Assembly: GCA_030704615.1 (NCBI GenBank)
Contig: CM060734.1
Coordinates: forward strand, 53,336,042 to 53,400,041
Direction: 5' to 3'
DNA: 64,000 nt
Source: Takakia lepidozioides
Taxonomy: Eukaryota; Streptophyta; Takakiopsida; Takakiales; Takakiaceae
Below the pieces are notes generated by a model. That model saw only the letters and a list, made by a program, of their open reading frames with translations. It was not told the DNA's origin and did not search any database. Positions within the stretch are counted from its first letter, which is position 1, and each line of letters begins with the position of its first letter. Both the position numbers and the translations under genes were made by a program. Below are positions 46,531-57,866 of the stretch, piece by piece.

Positions 46531-48754
46531 AAGCACTCCAACAGATGCAATGGACTAGCAGTCCAACAGACCAACAGTCCAAGATGATCACCCCATGTGC
46601 AAAAGAGATTGCAGGGAAAGTATAGATACGGCACTGGGACTCCTGCAGGAAGAAGTTCACAACGCTCCGAATGCTACGCCGTCAGCCATTGCGCTTGCGG
46701 CAAGCAAGACGTTGTTGCAAAAATATATTCTTGGAGAACCAGATGATATCTTAGCCAAATTGGACTCCTCAAAGCTAGATGCTGTTATGGACCATTTTTC
46801 CACTTTAAGCTCGCCCAATGTCCGGAATCACATCAACGAACTGCGAATAGGCCCAAGGAACAGAGGTCCTCTTGATAGCATTCTGGACTTGAAGCGTAGA
46901 AGCAAATTGACTTTATTCAAGATAGTGTCTTTCCAGGCCAGGGATCCTTGAAAGTGTACTTATTCAAAATGTCCACGGTGGGGGAGGGTAGTGGAGTTAG
47001 CCTGGTCCGAAGAATGCAACCTGGAGGCGATCTGCAGAAATCATGGCTCATGTTCGACCATGTCAAATGTGTTAAAGAGTGGACAACCATGGCTTGTCAT
47101 GTGTATGATCCCACTTACCAAAGAGTAATGACTATAGCCGTTTGCGACATGCAATCCGAGGACACAGAATCTCAAATTCTGATGTGGAGGTCTCTTGTGA
47201 ACATCATGAATTTGAATGGTGTGTCAAGTTATTTTACCACTAGTGTGAAGTTAGCTAGGAAATAGCTAACTTTTATATATTGACATTTGGGATTGACCCA
47301 AGTGTCAATCCAGGGGCCAATACATGTTTGGGCACCTGACGTTGTTATCTTCACGGCAGATCGCGGTGGGCTCATCTTTCTCGAGTTGAGCCTCACCGCG
47401 TCTAGCTATGGCGCTGTAGTGTGGATTCCCCATGGCATAGGGTGCACTTGGCTCGACTTAATATATGAGTGATGTTTTCATGTGCAAGTATGTGAGTTTG
47501 AGAGAGCTTGTGTGCTTGTATTATTCTCTTTCCTTATCACTCGAGAAAAATGAGCTCGAGTCTGTGAGTGCCAGGTTCGAGTTGTTTTGTAGCACTTGTG
47601 TTTTCATGAGAAGTGGTTCAGCCTCGAGTGCAGGGATCCGTGCGTGAGCCTATCTAAAGCGGATAGAGTGCAAAGGCGAACATGTTGCAGATTTGCAATG
47701 GATAGAGAGGCGGGTAGCCTATGTTGAAGAGCGGCGTTGCATAGCTCAACGCTATGGCAATCAAGTTTGGGCTTCTAGTGTGAAGCGGAGGAGATGCTAG
47801 CCACGAGTGGGCGAACTGGTGGTCGTCTTCTTCAGTTGCAGGCCAAGTTAAGGAGCTGCAGGAATGTGGGTTGTGCATGGGAAGCTAGCATGTTGCAGGT
47901 TGGAGATGATATGATCAGCTCCAAGTATTTCTACCCGAAACTAGTTGTTGCGGGTAGATGAGGAGCAGCCGAATGGTGGAGCTGCAAGGGGATGCATCGC
48001 AGCCTGTTGGGAGCTTCAGCTCCAAGCTCGTGAAGAGGTATGAGTGAAGAGAGGGGCTGGTCCCTCTTGTGTGCAAATCAGTGCACTTGTGAAGCATGTG
48101 CTGAGTTGGAGTTTCAATTTGAGACTCAGCAGTGTAAGGGCTCTTGGAGTGGCAAGAGCAGGGCTGGAAGGGCAGCAATGAGGCGCCCTAGAGCCAAGGG
48201 AGATGCATGAGAAGTGCAGGTGCACCAAGTTTGTAAATGTGTGTATTTTCAGATTTGTTTTTGTGAGCTTCATGAAGAAAATGGAGTTTGTTGGGCAGCA
48301 TATAGCTTGCTTGTTGAGTTGGAGGCACTTTTAGTGGGCCGTGAGAGCTCAGGAGTGCAGGGCGACGGGGCTGATGGCTCCGCAGAAGCCATAGCCCGTC
48401 GGCAGCAGGTGCTGGAGCAAACCCCAGCTCGGGAAGAGCACGGGAACGCGTGGGAACGCCCCGAGAACTCCTGGGAACTCGTTGGGAGTTCCAAGGAACG
48501 CAGGGAATAGTGGCCGTGATGGGCCGTTGGGGCGGTATCACGAGATACCACGAGCCCAGGTCGTGATGGTTGACCGTGACCGTTGACCGTGACCGTTGGA
48601 AGTCGTGGTGCGGACACAACAGGTGGGCACGGTGACCAGATCGTGGGGATGGCGGGCCGTGCACGAGGCAGCCCATGGCCAACGAGCGCCTAGGGCGGGC
48701 CGTTAGGAGTCGTGGCGGTTGGAGCCACGGAAGGCCGCGAATAGGCAGAGTGAA

Positions 48755-48781
48755 GAAAAAAAAAAAAAAAAAAAAAAAAAA
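48755..48781 (+). repeat. Poly(A) run
   Basis: About 26 consecutive A's after GCAGAGTGAAG. It could be the tail of a retroposed sequence, but no family could be assigned to the GC-rich DNA to its left, which has GACCGTGACCGTT repeats at about 48573-48600. Confidence 0.6.
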
Positions 48782-49699
48782 CGGTTATGAGCTAGCTGAT
48801 CCGGCAGAAAAGTCGGAAATTGCCTCCCTGTTGTGTTTTAACAAAGGGGATTACTTCCATGCAGGTAATCTTTTCGGGTTTTCAGCCTAGTCCTTAACTA
48901 TGGGGGAGACCAGCCTGCAGGTAATTCTTTTGGACAGAATGTTGTTGGGGCCTATATGTACCTCTATTTGCTCCATTTTTGAACCTTTAGCGAATGGTGT
49001 GGTTTCCTGAGGTGGTTCCATTCTGAGGAATGGTTGGTGGACGTAAGGAGGCTTGCATGGGGCCTTGGAGGCCAAGTTTCATGAGCTCGTGGAGGGCGGT
49101 TTGAGGAGTGTCTACAGGATGCTCTCATGGTCATGCAAGTGAGAGAAGAAAGGAAAAAATAGGGTGTTGGGATGAGAGCGTGTTGGGGATAGGCATTGCT
49201 TTAGTTTCCCTTCCTCGTAGCTTTCCACCTTCTCTGTAGGCCGAGACCTTTCCGTAGGTGGAGACAAGAGTCAGTTCGGGTTTGGGCTGGGTTGCAGGAG
49301 TGACACTGTGGAGTTGTTGTTTTCATTCTTGTGTTTGGATCCCCTCCACACCTGCATGCTTGATTGTTCGCCATGCTAGTTTTGTGTGGGCGCTTGATTT
49401 TATATGTGGTTGACTTGGGCTTGATTGCCGATCCAACCCTAGAGCATGCTGTCGATGGTGAGGCTGGGTTGATGACCAGTCAGACCATCTTTGTTTCTCC
49501 TGTGGTGAGGTTGGAGGTGATGACCAGCCAACCATAGGAGTGCCTGCGGTGGATGCAGGTGCAGGTGCAGGTGCAGGCTATGTTAGGAACCTAGTATTCC
49601 AAACCATAAGCCGCATCAGGTTCTCTACCCGGTTACCTTGTGGAGAGGGGGTTAGAGACAGGTTCATGACCGGTTGAGTGTCAGTTTGTCAACACGGAG

Positions 49700-50928
49700 G
49701 TGTCACTAGTTGCTGGGGAAAGTGCCGGTATGAGCACTAGCGATACTAGCGGGTATACAAGACGAGGTGTGCGATTTAGGCCACCTTCATCTCATGTGTC
49801 TTCTACGGAAGGTTCTGATTCGGATTGTGAATCAGGAAGACTCACACCGGCGGTGCAAGTTGTTTCATTGCCATGGTTGTGGGACACAATGGAGAAGATG
49901 TATAGAGCCACCAAGGGGCCATGTAGGTACTCTGGGGCGGTGGGCACCATTGAGTTGGATGATTTCATTCAAGAGTTTGATAGTTGGTGTGACTTGCAGC
50001 AAATGCGCAATCCACAACTGTTTACGCCTTTCATGGCATGAAAGGGGCCGTTTCAGCACCTGAGGGGCCGCCTATGGATGATTACCATGAGTTTAGGCAG
50101 GGGCACGATCTTGAGATCGAGGAGTAGAGGATGTACTGGTCACCCGACTATGTCTCCATCACTAAAGGCACTAGAGGCAGCTGCACCAGCTACAACAGCA
50201 GCTTCCACGAGTAGTAGTGGGACTAGTGGTACAACAACTATGACGTTCACCCAAGCTACTGCTGCACCAGCACTAGTGGCGGTGCCTGCCTTCAACCCTG
50301 TTGTGGAGTTCTTTCGAAGAGTTGAGAAGGAACTACCAAGCGAGGGTGAGGACAGAGAAGTTGAGGAGCTTGCAAAAGTTCCAACGGAAGCCTACTGAGA
50401 GCTTGAGGGAGGCTTTCACTCGCATGAGGCGCTTGATTAATGTAACCCAAGGGGTTACGGAGGCTTAGACAGTCCAATTCTGGTATGGGATATTGGACAA
50501 GGAGCTGAGGAGAAGGGTGCGGGATGCAACTCTTCTACAAGCGGCCCAACCCACCTTAGCAAATGTGTTTTTGCTGGTAGAGCGGATAGAGCTCAACATG
50601 GTGGAGGAACGAGTGGTCATGGTGGGATTTGCTAAGGAGGCACCACGGGGTAGTGGTGCCTCCTCTGGAGGGTCGAGATGGCATGGTATGGAAGGACCAT
50701 GTGCGTAATTGTGCGCCATGTCACCTTCCACATATGGATGGGAGGATAGATCCCACCCTTGCAGTGGTACCTGTAGGGTTGCGTTGCATGCTATGTGGGC
50801 ATGCTCGTGATGCCGCCACTATGCTGGTGTGTGATCGATGCTCAAGAGGTTGGCACATGGGATGCTTGACACCACCTCTTGAGAGGGTTCTTGATGGAGA
50901 TTGGTTATGTCCACACTGCTTGGGATAG
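49700..50928 (+). pseudogene. LTR-retroelement gag fragment joined to a CxxC motif and a PHD finger
   Basis: 49700-50041 and following frames encode a gag-like protein (TIELDDFIQEFDSWCDLQ; then ESLREAFTRMRRLINV, FWYGILDKELRRRVRDA, about 50390-50600). A few stops and frameshifts occur. At 50690-50925 the frame reads VRNCAPCHLPH, like the end of an integrase HHCC motif, then a canonical PHD pattern: CMLC, LVCDRC, GWHMGC, WLCPHC. Protease, RT and RNase H are absent, so the pol region appears deleted. A purine-rich GGGGGGCGATTG at about 51179-51190, followed by TGATGG, may be the polypurine tract and the 3' LTR start. No matching 5' LTR was found. Confidence 0.65.
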
Positions 50929-51187
50929 TGATAGTGGATATGACTAGTGGCAGCTAACAAGACATGGGAGGCCAAGCTCACAGGAGTCAATACCCGAGAT
51001 CTCAGGCTCAAGTTCATAGGTTGCAAGACGGCGACTAACGATGGGGCAACTTTTGTACCCGACCTCTTGATCTATCGAGTTTGAGTGTAGTAAGGACAGT
51101 GGTGGAGGACTTAGTGAGGCTATGGCCACTATCACATCTTGTGGCTACCTGGACTTAGAGGGACCTAAGCGCCAGCTAGGGGGGCGA

Positions 51188-51590
51188 TTGTGATGGACTA
51201 GTGGCTGCACTAGTGGTGACTAGTGGCAGACTAGTGGTTGGACTAGTGGCTGCACTAGTGGTGGCTAGTGGCAGCCTAGTGATGGTCTAGTGGCTGCACT
51301 AGTTGAGGCTAGTGGCAGCCTAGTGATGGACTAGTGGCTGCACTAGTGGTGGCTAGTGACAGACTAGTGGTTGGACTAGTGGCTGCACTAGTGGTGGCTC
51401 GTGGCAACCTAGTGATGGACTAGTGGCTGCACTAGTGGTAGACTAGTGGTTGGACTAATGGCTGCACTAGTGGTGGCTAGTGGCAGCCTAGTGATGGACT
51501 AGTGGCTGCACTAGTGGTGACTAGTGGTTGTCTAGTGGCAGCCTAGTGGTGCACTAGTGGTGGACTAGTGAGAGACTAGTGTTTGGTGTG
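51188..51590. repeat. CTAGTGG minisatellite
   Basis: More than 25 occurrences of CTAGTGG arranged as GGACTAGTGGCTGCACTAGTGGTGGCTAGTGGCAG-type higher-order units. Many ACTAGT hexamers (palindromic) occur. It directly follows the putative polypurine tract of the retroelement remnant, so it may be its 3' LTR or an expansion inside it. Confidence 0.85.
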
Positions 51591-54279
51591 CACATGTGTT
51601 GTGTGATTTTGGACAGCGATGTAGTCGTGTAGCGATATGTATGCACACGACAGGTGTGCCTGATCCAAACTTCAATGGATTCATGGCTAACAGCGCCCAG
51701 ACAAACTGGAATGCAGTACGGTGTGTGTTTGGATCTGGAGACCCCAAAACACCTATGGAAGGTAGGGAGCGCACTCGTCTCTTTCACTGGACGCAGTCCC
51801 TTCGAAGGCATACAAAGAGGTGCATAAAAGTGGAATTGCAGGACGAGCACATGAGACTATGTCGCTTGTACAAAGATGCAAGGACGGACCATGAGGCAAA
51901 CTCCCTGTATCAAACTATCCGAGCATGGTGGTACTCCTCGGATGCATCAAGCCAGGAAGGCCTCAAAGAGCTGGATGATTGGTTTGGGTTTTGGCATTTC
52001 CGATACAGACAGTGGGGGGGTTTCATGACAACAGTAAGTTCCACGAGTTAGAGGGTTTTGTTTCTTCACTTTGATGTCTGCTCTTGTCTAGTAAAACTGC
52101 ACTCAAAACATTAAAACTCGTTGCATAATCTGGTGGCTGGCAGGATATGACACTTGAGAATATTGCGGACATGTCTTCCTGCAATCTTTCGGAGACACTG
52201 CACAATGTTTGGATGAAGCAATCCGGGAAGAACGGGCAGGATCTGTACGTTGCCACAGCTGATGATATGATCCGCGCGCTCTCGCAACAAACACGGTACC
52301 GGGATTTCCTTTGGGGACAGGGTACAGGCAAGGGGCCAGACAGGGCAGAGTTGCTGCTCAGGGCTGCAAACAGATTGAAAGACCCTACTAAGATGGCATG
52401 GGCTATGAACGAGTGCACAATGGGAACACCATTGCAGTCACGGCTTGCACATCTGGAAGGAGAGGAGAGGTTTGGTTCGTGCAAAAGAAAACTTGACACC
52501 CCACCAGGCTCGGATGCAGATTCACACCGCCACGATCGGGAGAACTTTTCAGTACCACGTGTGCCTGTGCCCCCCACTTTTGTGGGTACCATCCCCTTTG
52601 TGGGGGAGTCTTCTTTGCCTTCGTTCCCCTCAGGAGTCTCCAACCACCATAGTCCCCGGTGAAGGGGAGAACACGCTGCCGGTAGAGGAGTCAGACTGTA
52701 CAAACGCAATGTGGCATATCGAACGGACTCCCCATGGATCAAAAGTCAAATGTGCCGCTATTAGGGCCCCCTCGTTCCAGAAGTGCAAGTCCCAAATTTC
52801 CAAAGTGACTTGTGGAACTCCTGCCCCGACGTTCACTGGGTTGTTCAAGCATTACCAGTCGCAGGAGTCTAGGCCTCACAAGTTTTGGTCTGCCCGGATG
52901 ACATTGTGCGCTGTGTCATGGGGACTGTTCGGGAATCTGTGATAATGAAGCTTCAAATTCCAGCCGTGTGGCCAGTGAAGTTTGGAACCGCACTCTCCAA
53001 ACTGGAGATTGACATGCTAGAGGAGGGCGGGTTTCGCCTTTCGAGAGCCCCTCTTGTCGTAACACCAGTTGACCCAATGGCTTTCCCTTCCAACTTTATG
53101 GCACGTTCTCGACATGGCAATGATAGGCCCATAAAAAGGGATGGAAAAGTGGTACGTTTGGTTGAGGCTGGTGCAGACAATGAGTGCAAGATGGAGTCTG
53201 CTAGGACCCTGCAGTGTTGCATCACCCAAATTGTGAATGTTCCTTTGCCAGGATATGGGCGAGTGTACACCATGGCGACCTCTGGATCAGTTGTTCATGA
53301 CCGGACCTATGAGATTACTATTGGCGATTTCCCTAATTGCACTTGTCCGGACTTTCAGAACACGCTCTCAAGTTCTCTTGGCAAGAGAGTAAAATTTGTC
53401 TCGTGCAAGCATTTGTACTACATCTATATTCGGAGAATGTTTTGCGATCCAAAACGAGATACGTACATTCACCAATGTATGATTGGACCCAGCGACGTTC
53501 ACACACTGCTACAGCGAGATACTTCGGGTACAAATTGAGATGTAGTTTGGATTTGCATTACAACTCTACCCGTTTGCCCTCCTTGTCATTTGTTACTCAA
53601 ATCTGGGTGTATCGGACTTTGGAGATGGGTACGTTTGCTTTAAGGATGCATTTTTGAATGAGATCAATGTTGTTTTGCAATGAGGATTTCTTCTCAATGT
53701 TGTTTTTCAATGCATGTTTGTGTTCCAACCAGGTCGGCTTGTATCTGGCTTAGTGCTGGATAATGAGAACACTTTCTTGAATGAGATCAATGATTGTTTT
53801 GCAGAATTGGCTTATGTATTCACTTTCTATGAGATGAATGAATGAGATGATACTCCATGACTGTTATGAAAATGATGAATGTCATGAATGTTTTCTTACA
53901 AGCTATTATATTAAATTCATTCGTGCTACATTCATCCACCCTTTGTCATCCAACATCCATGCTTCATTCATCCATTTCCCTGAACCCATTCATACTTGCT
54001 TACTTCATCGAGAAGTTCTTCGTACACATTCATCCCACATTTTCTGGCATGGAGGTCGGCGCCTTTGGTCCCATCATGGCATGTAAACCTCCAATAGACA
54101 TAAGTTTGCATCAACGACAATAGGCCCTGCTTCTTCCACGGTTATATGCTCCATTTCCACTTTCTGCTCATGCTTAACTTCTGCTCACACTTAAGGGAAT
54201 CTGCTCACAATTAGTGGAATCTGCTCACACTTAGTGCGCTAACCGTGAGCGCGCTCATGCCGCAGCTGCTCTCCGCCAA

Positions 54280-57050
54280 GTTGATATATGGCTTTGCAAA
54301 TAGACTGAGCAGTGTGCTGTGCAGCAAAAGACAAATGAGCTTCATCAGACACACCGGATCCATTCGACTGACTGAATTTAATAACACTCAGTAGACAATC
54401 AACAGACCATCAATAGCCCACAATACACATTCAGCAGACCACAATACTCAGCAGACCATGATATTAAGCAGACACTCATACCTTAACAGACAATCTGGAC
54501 TTCAGCAGACAAAAACATTTCAGAAGACCTAATTATGGACGTATGCAGTCTGCTGAAGTCTTCCACAGATGAGCAAACTTCGCGACAACATAAGAAATAG
54601 GTCTGTCGGCTTCACCACAAGTCGGTTCATATGGGAATTGGCTGTTGTGCAGCAAAACACACATGATCCATTGGGCATTCGGAGTTCTAAGATCTCTCAG
54701 CAGACCACAACACTCAGTAGACCATGGCAATGAGCAGACCAGTGCCTTTAGCAGACTCCAGAGACTGGGGCAGAATAACTAAGAGACCGAACTATGGACG
54801 TGCATAGTCTGCTGAAGTTTAGCAGACTGATCGACAATAGTCTAAAAAAAAATGCAGAAAATTGCAAAGAATGGTTTGATAGCATTACCTCGTCAAAGTA
54901 TGTTGCCCGCATCGCCATCATGCATGGCATTCAACCACTTTTCTTCAGCTTCCCGAATACTTGATGTTATCCGTCCTGTCTACACATATCTGAAGAAAAA
55001 GGGGAAGAACTGCGGATCGTCTTGGGGTGGGCAGACCGGTGGGAGAACGCCAAACCGAAGTAGGTGCAACGTTCCCGGGCAGGCTGGACCAGCAGACTTG
55101 TGGGTGGTCTTTTCAGGTCCCATATCTTCGGTCTGCCCAAACCGCAGACCAGGTTGTTGGGTCTCCTGGGCGGTGTGGGCAAGAGAGGTGTTGTCGTGGA
55201 GGCTGTCTATGAGCATGTCCAAGCTTGTCGTCTCAGATAAGGCAATATCCACTGCACTGGACAGTGGACCTTGCCCTTCGAAATCATTATTTCGGATGAT
55301 GTTGTCGGTACGCTCGGCAGACCGGCGGGGCAGAACATCGGCAGACTCAGACTCACTGGAGGAACTGATGGGTATAGTCTGCCGGGACTTTCTAGTCTGG
55401 TGCGCATCGGGCGGACTCCCATGTAGGCCCACAATGCTTGCATCCCGAGTAGAGCTTGCCTAACGCGCTTTGGACAGACCCCCCTGTAGGACTCACATGT
55501 TTGCATCGCGAGCAGACCTTGCCGCTTTCGCTCCCGCTTTTTTTTTTGCCCCATCACTGAGTTTTCGCTTGCGGGGAGGCACGGGCACTTCCTCCAGACT
55601 GCACAGTTGCATCCTTCCAGCAGCCTGCCAATACCATTGGCGCAATTCCTCTGTACTTCGCGGAATTGGGTTTGCGCCGCGGCTATTGAAAACAACCTCA
55701 TCTTTAGCTTTGTGCGATACCGGTATGGGCCACGGCTTGAAATTCGGTGGAATGGTGCCCTTGCAACCTATGTCCACGCAATGGCAGTTCAACTGGATTT
55801 TGTCCTTTATGGCTTCCTCATAGAAATGACACCTGAGCCTATCCTTCTTTCATTCTGGGTTCTCCTCCTTGGCTACACGGAGATCAATACATGCTTCCAC
55901 TATTTTGCGATCGTACTCCTTTGGGGAGTACCAATATCTTCGCAGCTTCTTCAAACGCGTGATGTGCACAAAGTCGATCCAGTCGGGTCCGCCCTTTGCG
56001 CAGGCTTCCTCCATCGCCTATACAACACAACAGAGAAAGACAGAGGGCCCAACAAAAAGGGAGAAGTGCAAAGAATGGAGGAAAACAGAAAGTGCGAGAA
56101 CCGGCGAGAATGAACACTACATAAGAGGACAGACAAAGAAGCGAGATCCAAAACGACAAGTACACAGTAGAAAACGAGGAACGCAACGGGCTACGGGAGC
56201 AACGGTCTTGGCGCCTGTTGGGGTCTAAGATGACTCTCCAAATTTGCGCGCGGAAAGAAGTTACGCAAGGAAGACATACGTTGATATAAAAGCAGACCAC
56301 AGCACCGGCGGGAAGACGAAGTTGAAGTTCAAGCTGACCCGGGAGCGGAAATGCAGTACACCCACGGCACGACATGACGTGCCATGATTGATGCCGCCTC
56401 CGCCGCCGTTGCATTTACTAGGTCTACCCAGTGCACAACAGACCGAGTGAATAGCAGACACAGTCTAGCAGACTAGAATCAGTAAACCGATTTGAGCAAA
56501 CCAACACGTAATCCACTAAGCAGGTCCACCCGACTGCAACAGGCTGACGACGAAACAACTATACAAAACAGACAAACTAACGGGTCGACAGACTGGCAGG
56601 TCAACATGGTCATTGTTCCGTCGCCCTTTATAACAAGCTGCAGATAGACTAGACTGACGGTGTGACAGAGACAACAGACTAGTTGAAAAGACTGGCTGGA
56701 CAACAGACTGGCAGACGGAAGGGTGTACAGCCAAATTTTCGACGCGGCACCATGGTTTCACAGTTTCTCACAACAGACCAGCGTACACAGACGCCGCAAG
56801 GCCATTGTCAGGACAGACTAACATCGCAACAGACTCGCGAACATATTCCAGGCCGATGTGAGGACACTGCCTCCCGAAGAGGCTCCGATTACCAGACCAA
56901 CGAAGCAAGACTAACGAAGCAACAGACATATGGGTATCCAGGCCGACAAGTATTGGCTGTCGAACCCGATTTTTTTACAGGGAGACCCATACTGCAGATG
57001 TGAGATAGTTCAGGAGTCTCAAGCTAACACAGCCCAATAGACACAATTGA
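54280..57050. repeat. Subterminal region dense in AGCAGAC / GTCTGCT motifs
   Basis: The right-hand 2.8 kb of the MULE interior contains dozens of short CAGCAGACC, CAACAGACT and GGCAGACN words in both orientations, at irregular spacing. No long unit is repeated. The same word dominates the minisatellite at 46.1-46.5 kb near the other end. Confidence 0.7.
55480..56010 (-). pseudogene. Minus-strand accessory ORF of the MULE
   Basis: Reading the minus strand from about 56010: MEEACAKGGPDWIDFVHITR, LRRYWYSPKEYDRKIVEACI, KEENPE, an in-frame TGA (about 55850), then DRLRCHFYEEAIKDKIQLNC, HCVDIGCKGTIPPNFKPWPI and a basic PPRKRKLSDGAKKKAGAKAA tail that looks like a nuclear localisation signal. Further open sequence at 55432-54980 is Ser/Glu-rich in another frame. 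The protein family is not recognised. The position, convergent to the transposase, recalls the second gene of autonomous Mutator elements, but no homology to mudrB can be claimed. Confidence 0.55.
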
Positions 57051-57620
57051 CAGACTGACGATAACTCTGCCCAAGACACATATAACAGTTCATGGCTCGA
57101 TATGGAATCTGCAATGTTTTTACACGCCCTCATGTGCATATGCTTCGGCGATTTTCGCTATCATCTTGCCTATGGTTACCGTTCCAGACTGAGGAGGTGA
57201 TCTGACGGACGAATGCGGCTACCTCAACATGAATAATTATAAAATTGAACGACACCATATCCCAAATGTAAACTAAGGTCGTCTTTAGGCAGGCTTGTAA
57301 TCGGTCCACCCATTGGAATAAACCCTAACAACACATTGGCCATTTTGCGATGACCGGACAGAGGCCAAACCAAGTGGGCAAAACGCATTACATGTACAAT
57401 GAAATCGCAAAAACGGCCCCGCTAGCAACAAAAAAATGACGAAAATAGTGGAAGCATATGCACGATGGTGGCTGTAGGGCCCCGACTCCTCTCCCGCCCT
57501 TCCACATCATGACAAAATGTCACGAAAACACAAAGACACGAACACTATGCCAGGCAATGACTACCGCCCGCACGCACCGCAGTTTCGTACAACAAAGACC
57601 GACATCCTGATGGCAATGGC

Positions 57621-57857
57621 GAGATAAGGCCCTAAATTGGAGGGCTGCGATGGGATTCGTCCTGGACGGCCCAGATCTTGCGGGCGGGCGGACTAGCGGA
57701 CAGGCGGACTAGCGAGAGCGGACTAGCCCCAGCGGAGCGGCTGGCGGACGGACCCCGGGATGGGCAGCTGCGGGCGGGCGCCCCTCGTCCAGACCACAGG
57801 CCCACCGTCCTTCTCGCACGCTTGCATTCATGACCCTATTATTGTAAAATGAGAGGC
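57621..57857 (-). repeat. MULE right terminal inverted repeat
   Basis: Reverse complement of the left TIR, ending GTAAAATGAGAGGC directly before the right target duplication. Confidence 0.93.
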
Positions 57858-57866
57858 GCCCAAAAG
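57858..57866 (+). repeat. 9-bp target site duplication, right
   Basis: GCCCAAAAG, identical to 44214-44222. Confidence 0.95.

Larger units (their letters stand above)
46595..53538 (+). pseudogene. MULE transposase B with C-terminal SWIM zinc finger, split by a retroelement-bearing intron
   Basis: Exons readable as 46595-47218, 51654-52033 and 52144 onward to 53538. Core: SWLMFDHVKCVKEW, HVYDPTYQRVMTIAVCDMQ, MWRSLVNIMNLNGV joined across the intron to PDPNFNGFMANSAQTNW. RERTRLFHWTQSL and FGFWHFRYRQWGG follow. The C-terminus has a SWIM finger, CTC...SCKH (about 53338-53412). A frame change near 46905 and another around 52660-52890 suggest decay or unrecognised introns. The first intron (47219-51653) is 4.4 kb because it contains the LTR-retroelement remnant. 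It is a different transposase lineage from A. Confidence 0.72.
44223..57857. mobile_element. 13.6-kb Mutator-like element (MULE) with long TIRs and perfect 9-bp TSD
   Basis: Both ends begin GCCTCTCATTTTAC and stay near-identical inverted repeats for about 240 bp (44223-44471 and 57621-57857). The GC-rich parts read CTAGTCCGCCTGTCCGCTAG and AAGATCTGGGCCGTCCAGGA. The TSD GCCCAAAAG is exact, so the insertion is probably young. Inside are two decayed MULE-type transposase genes on the plus strand, a minus-strand accessory ORF, an LTR-retroelement remnant and several minisatellites. The transposases carry stops and frameshifts, so this copy was probably mobilised in trans or decayed by later mutation. 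It landed between the PPR-SMR and polygalacturonase genes without breaking either. Confidence 0.93.
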
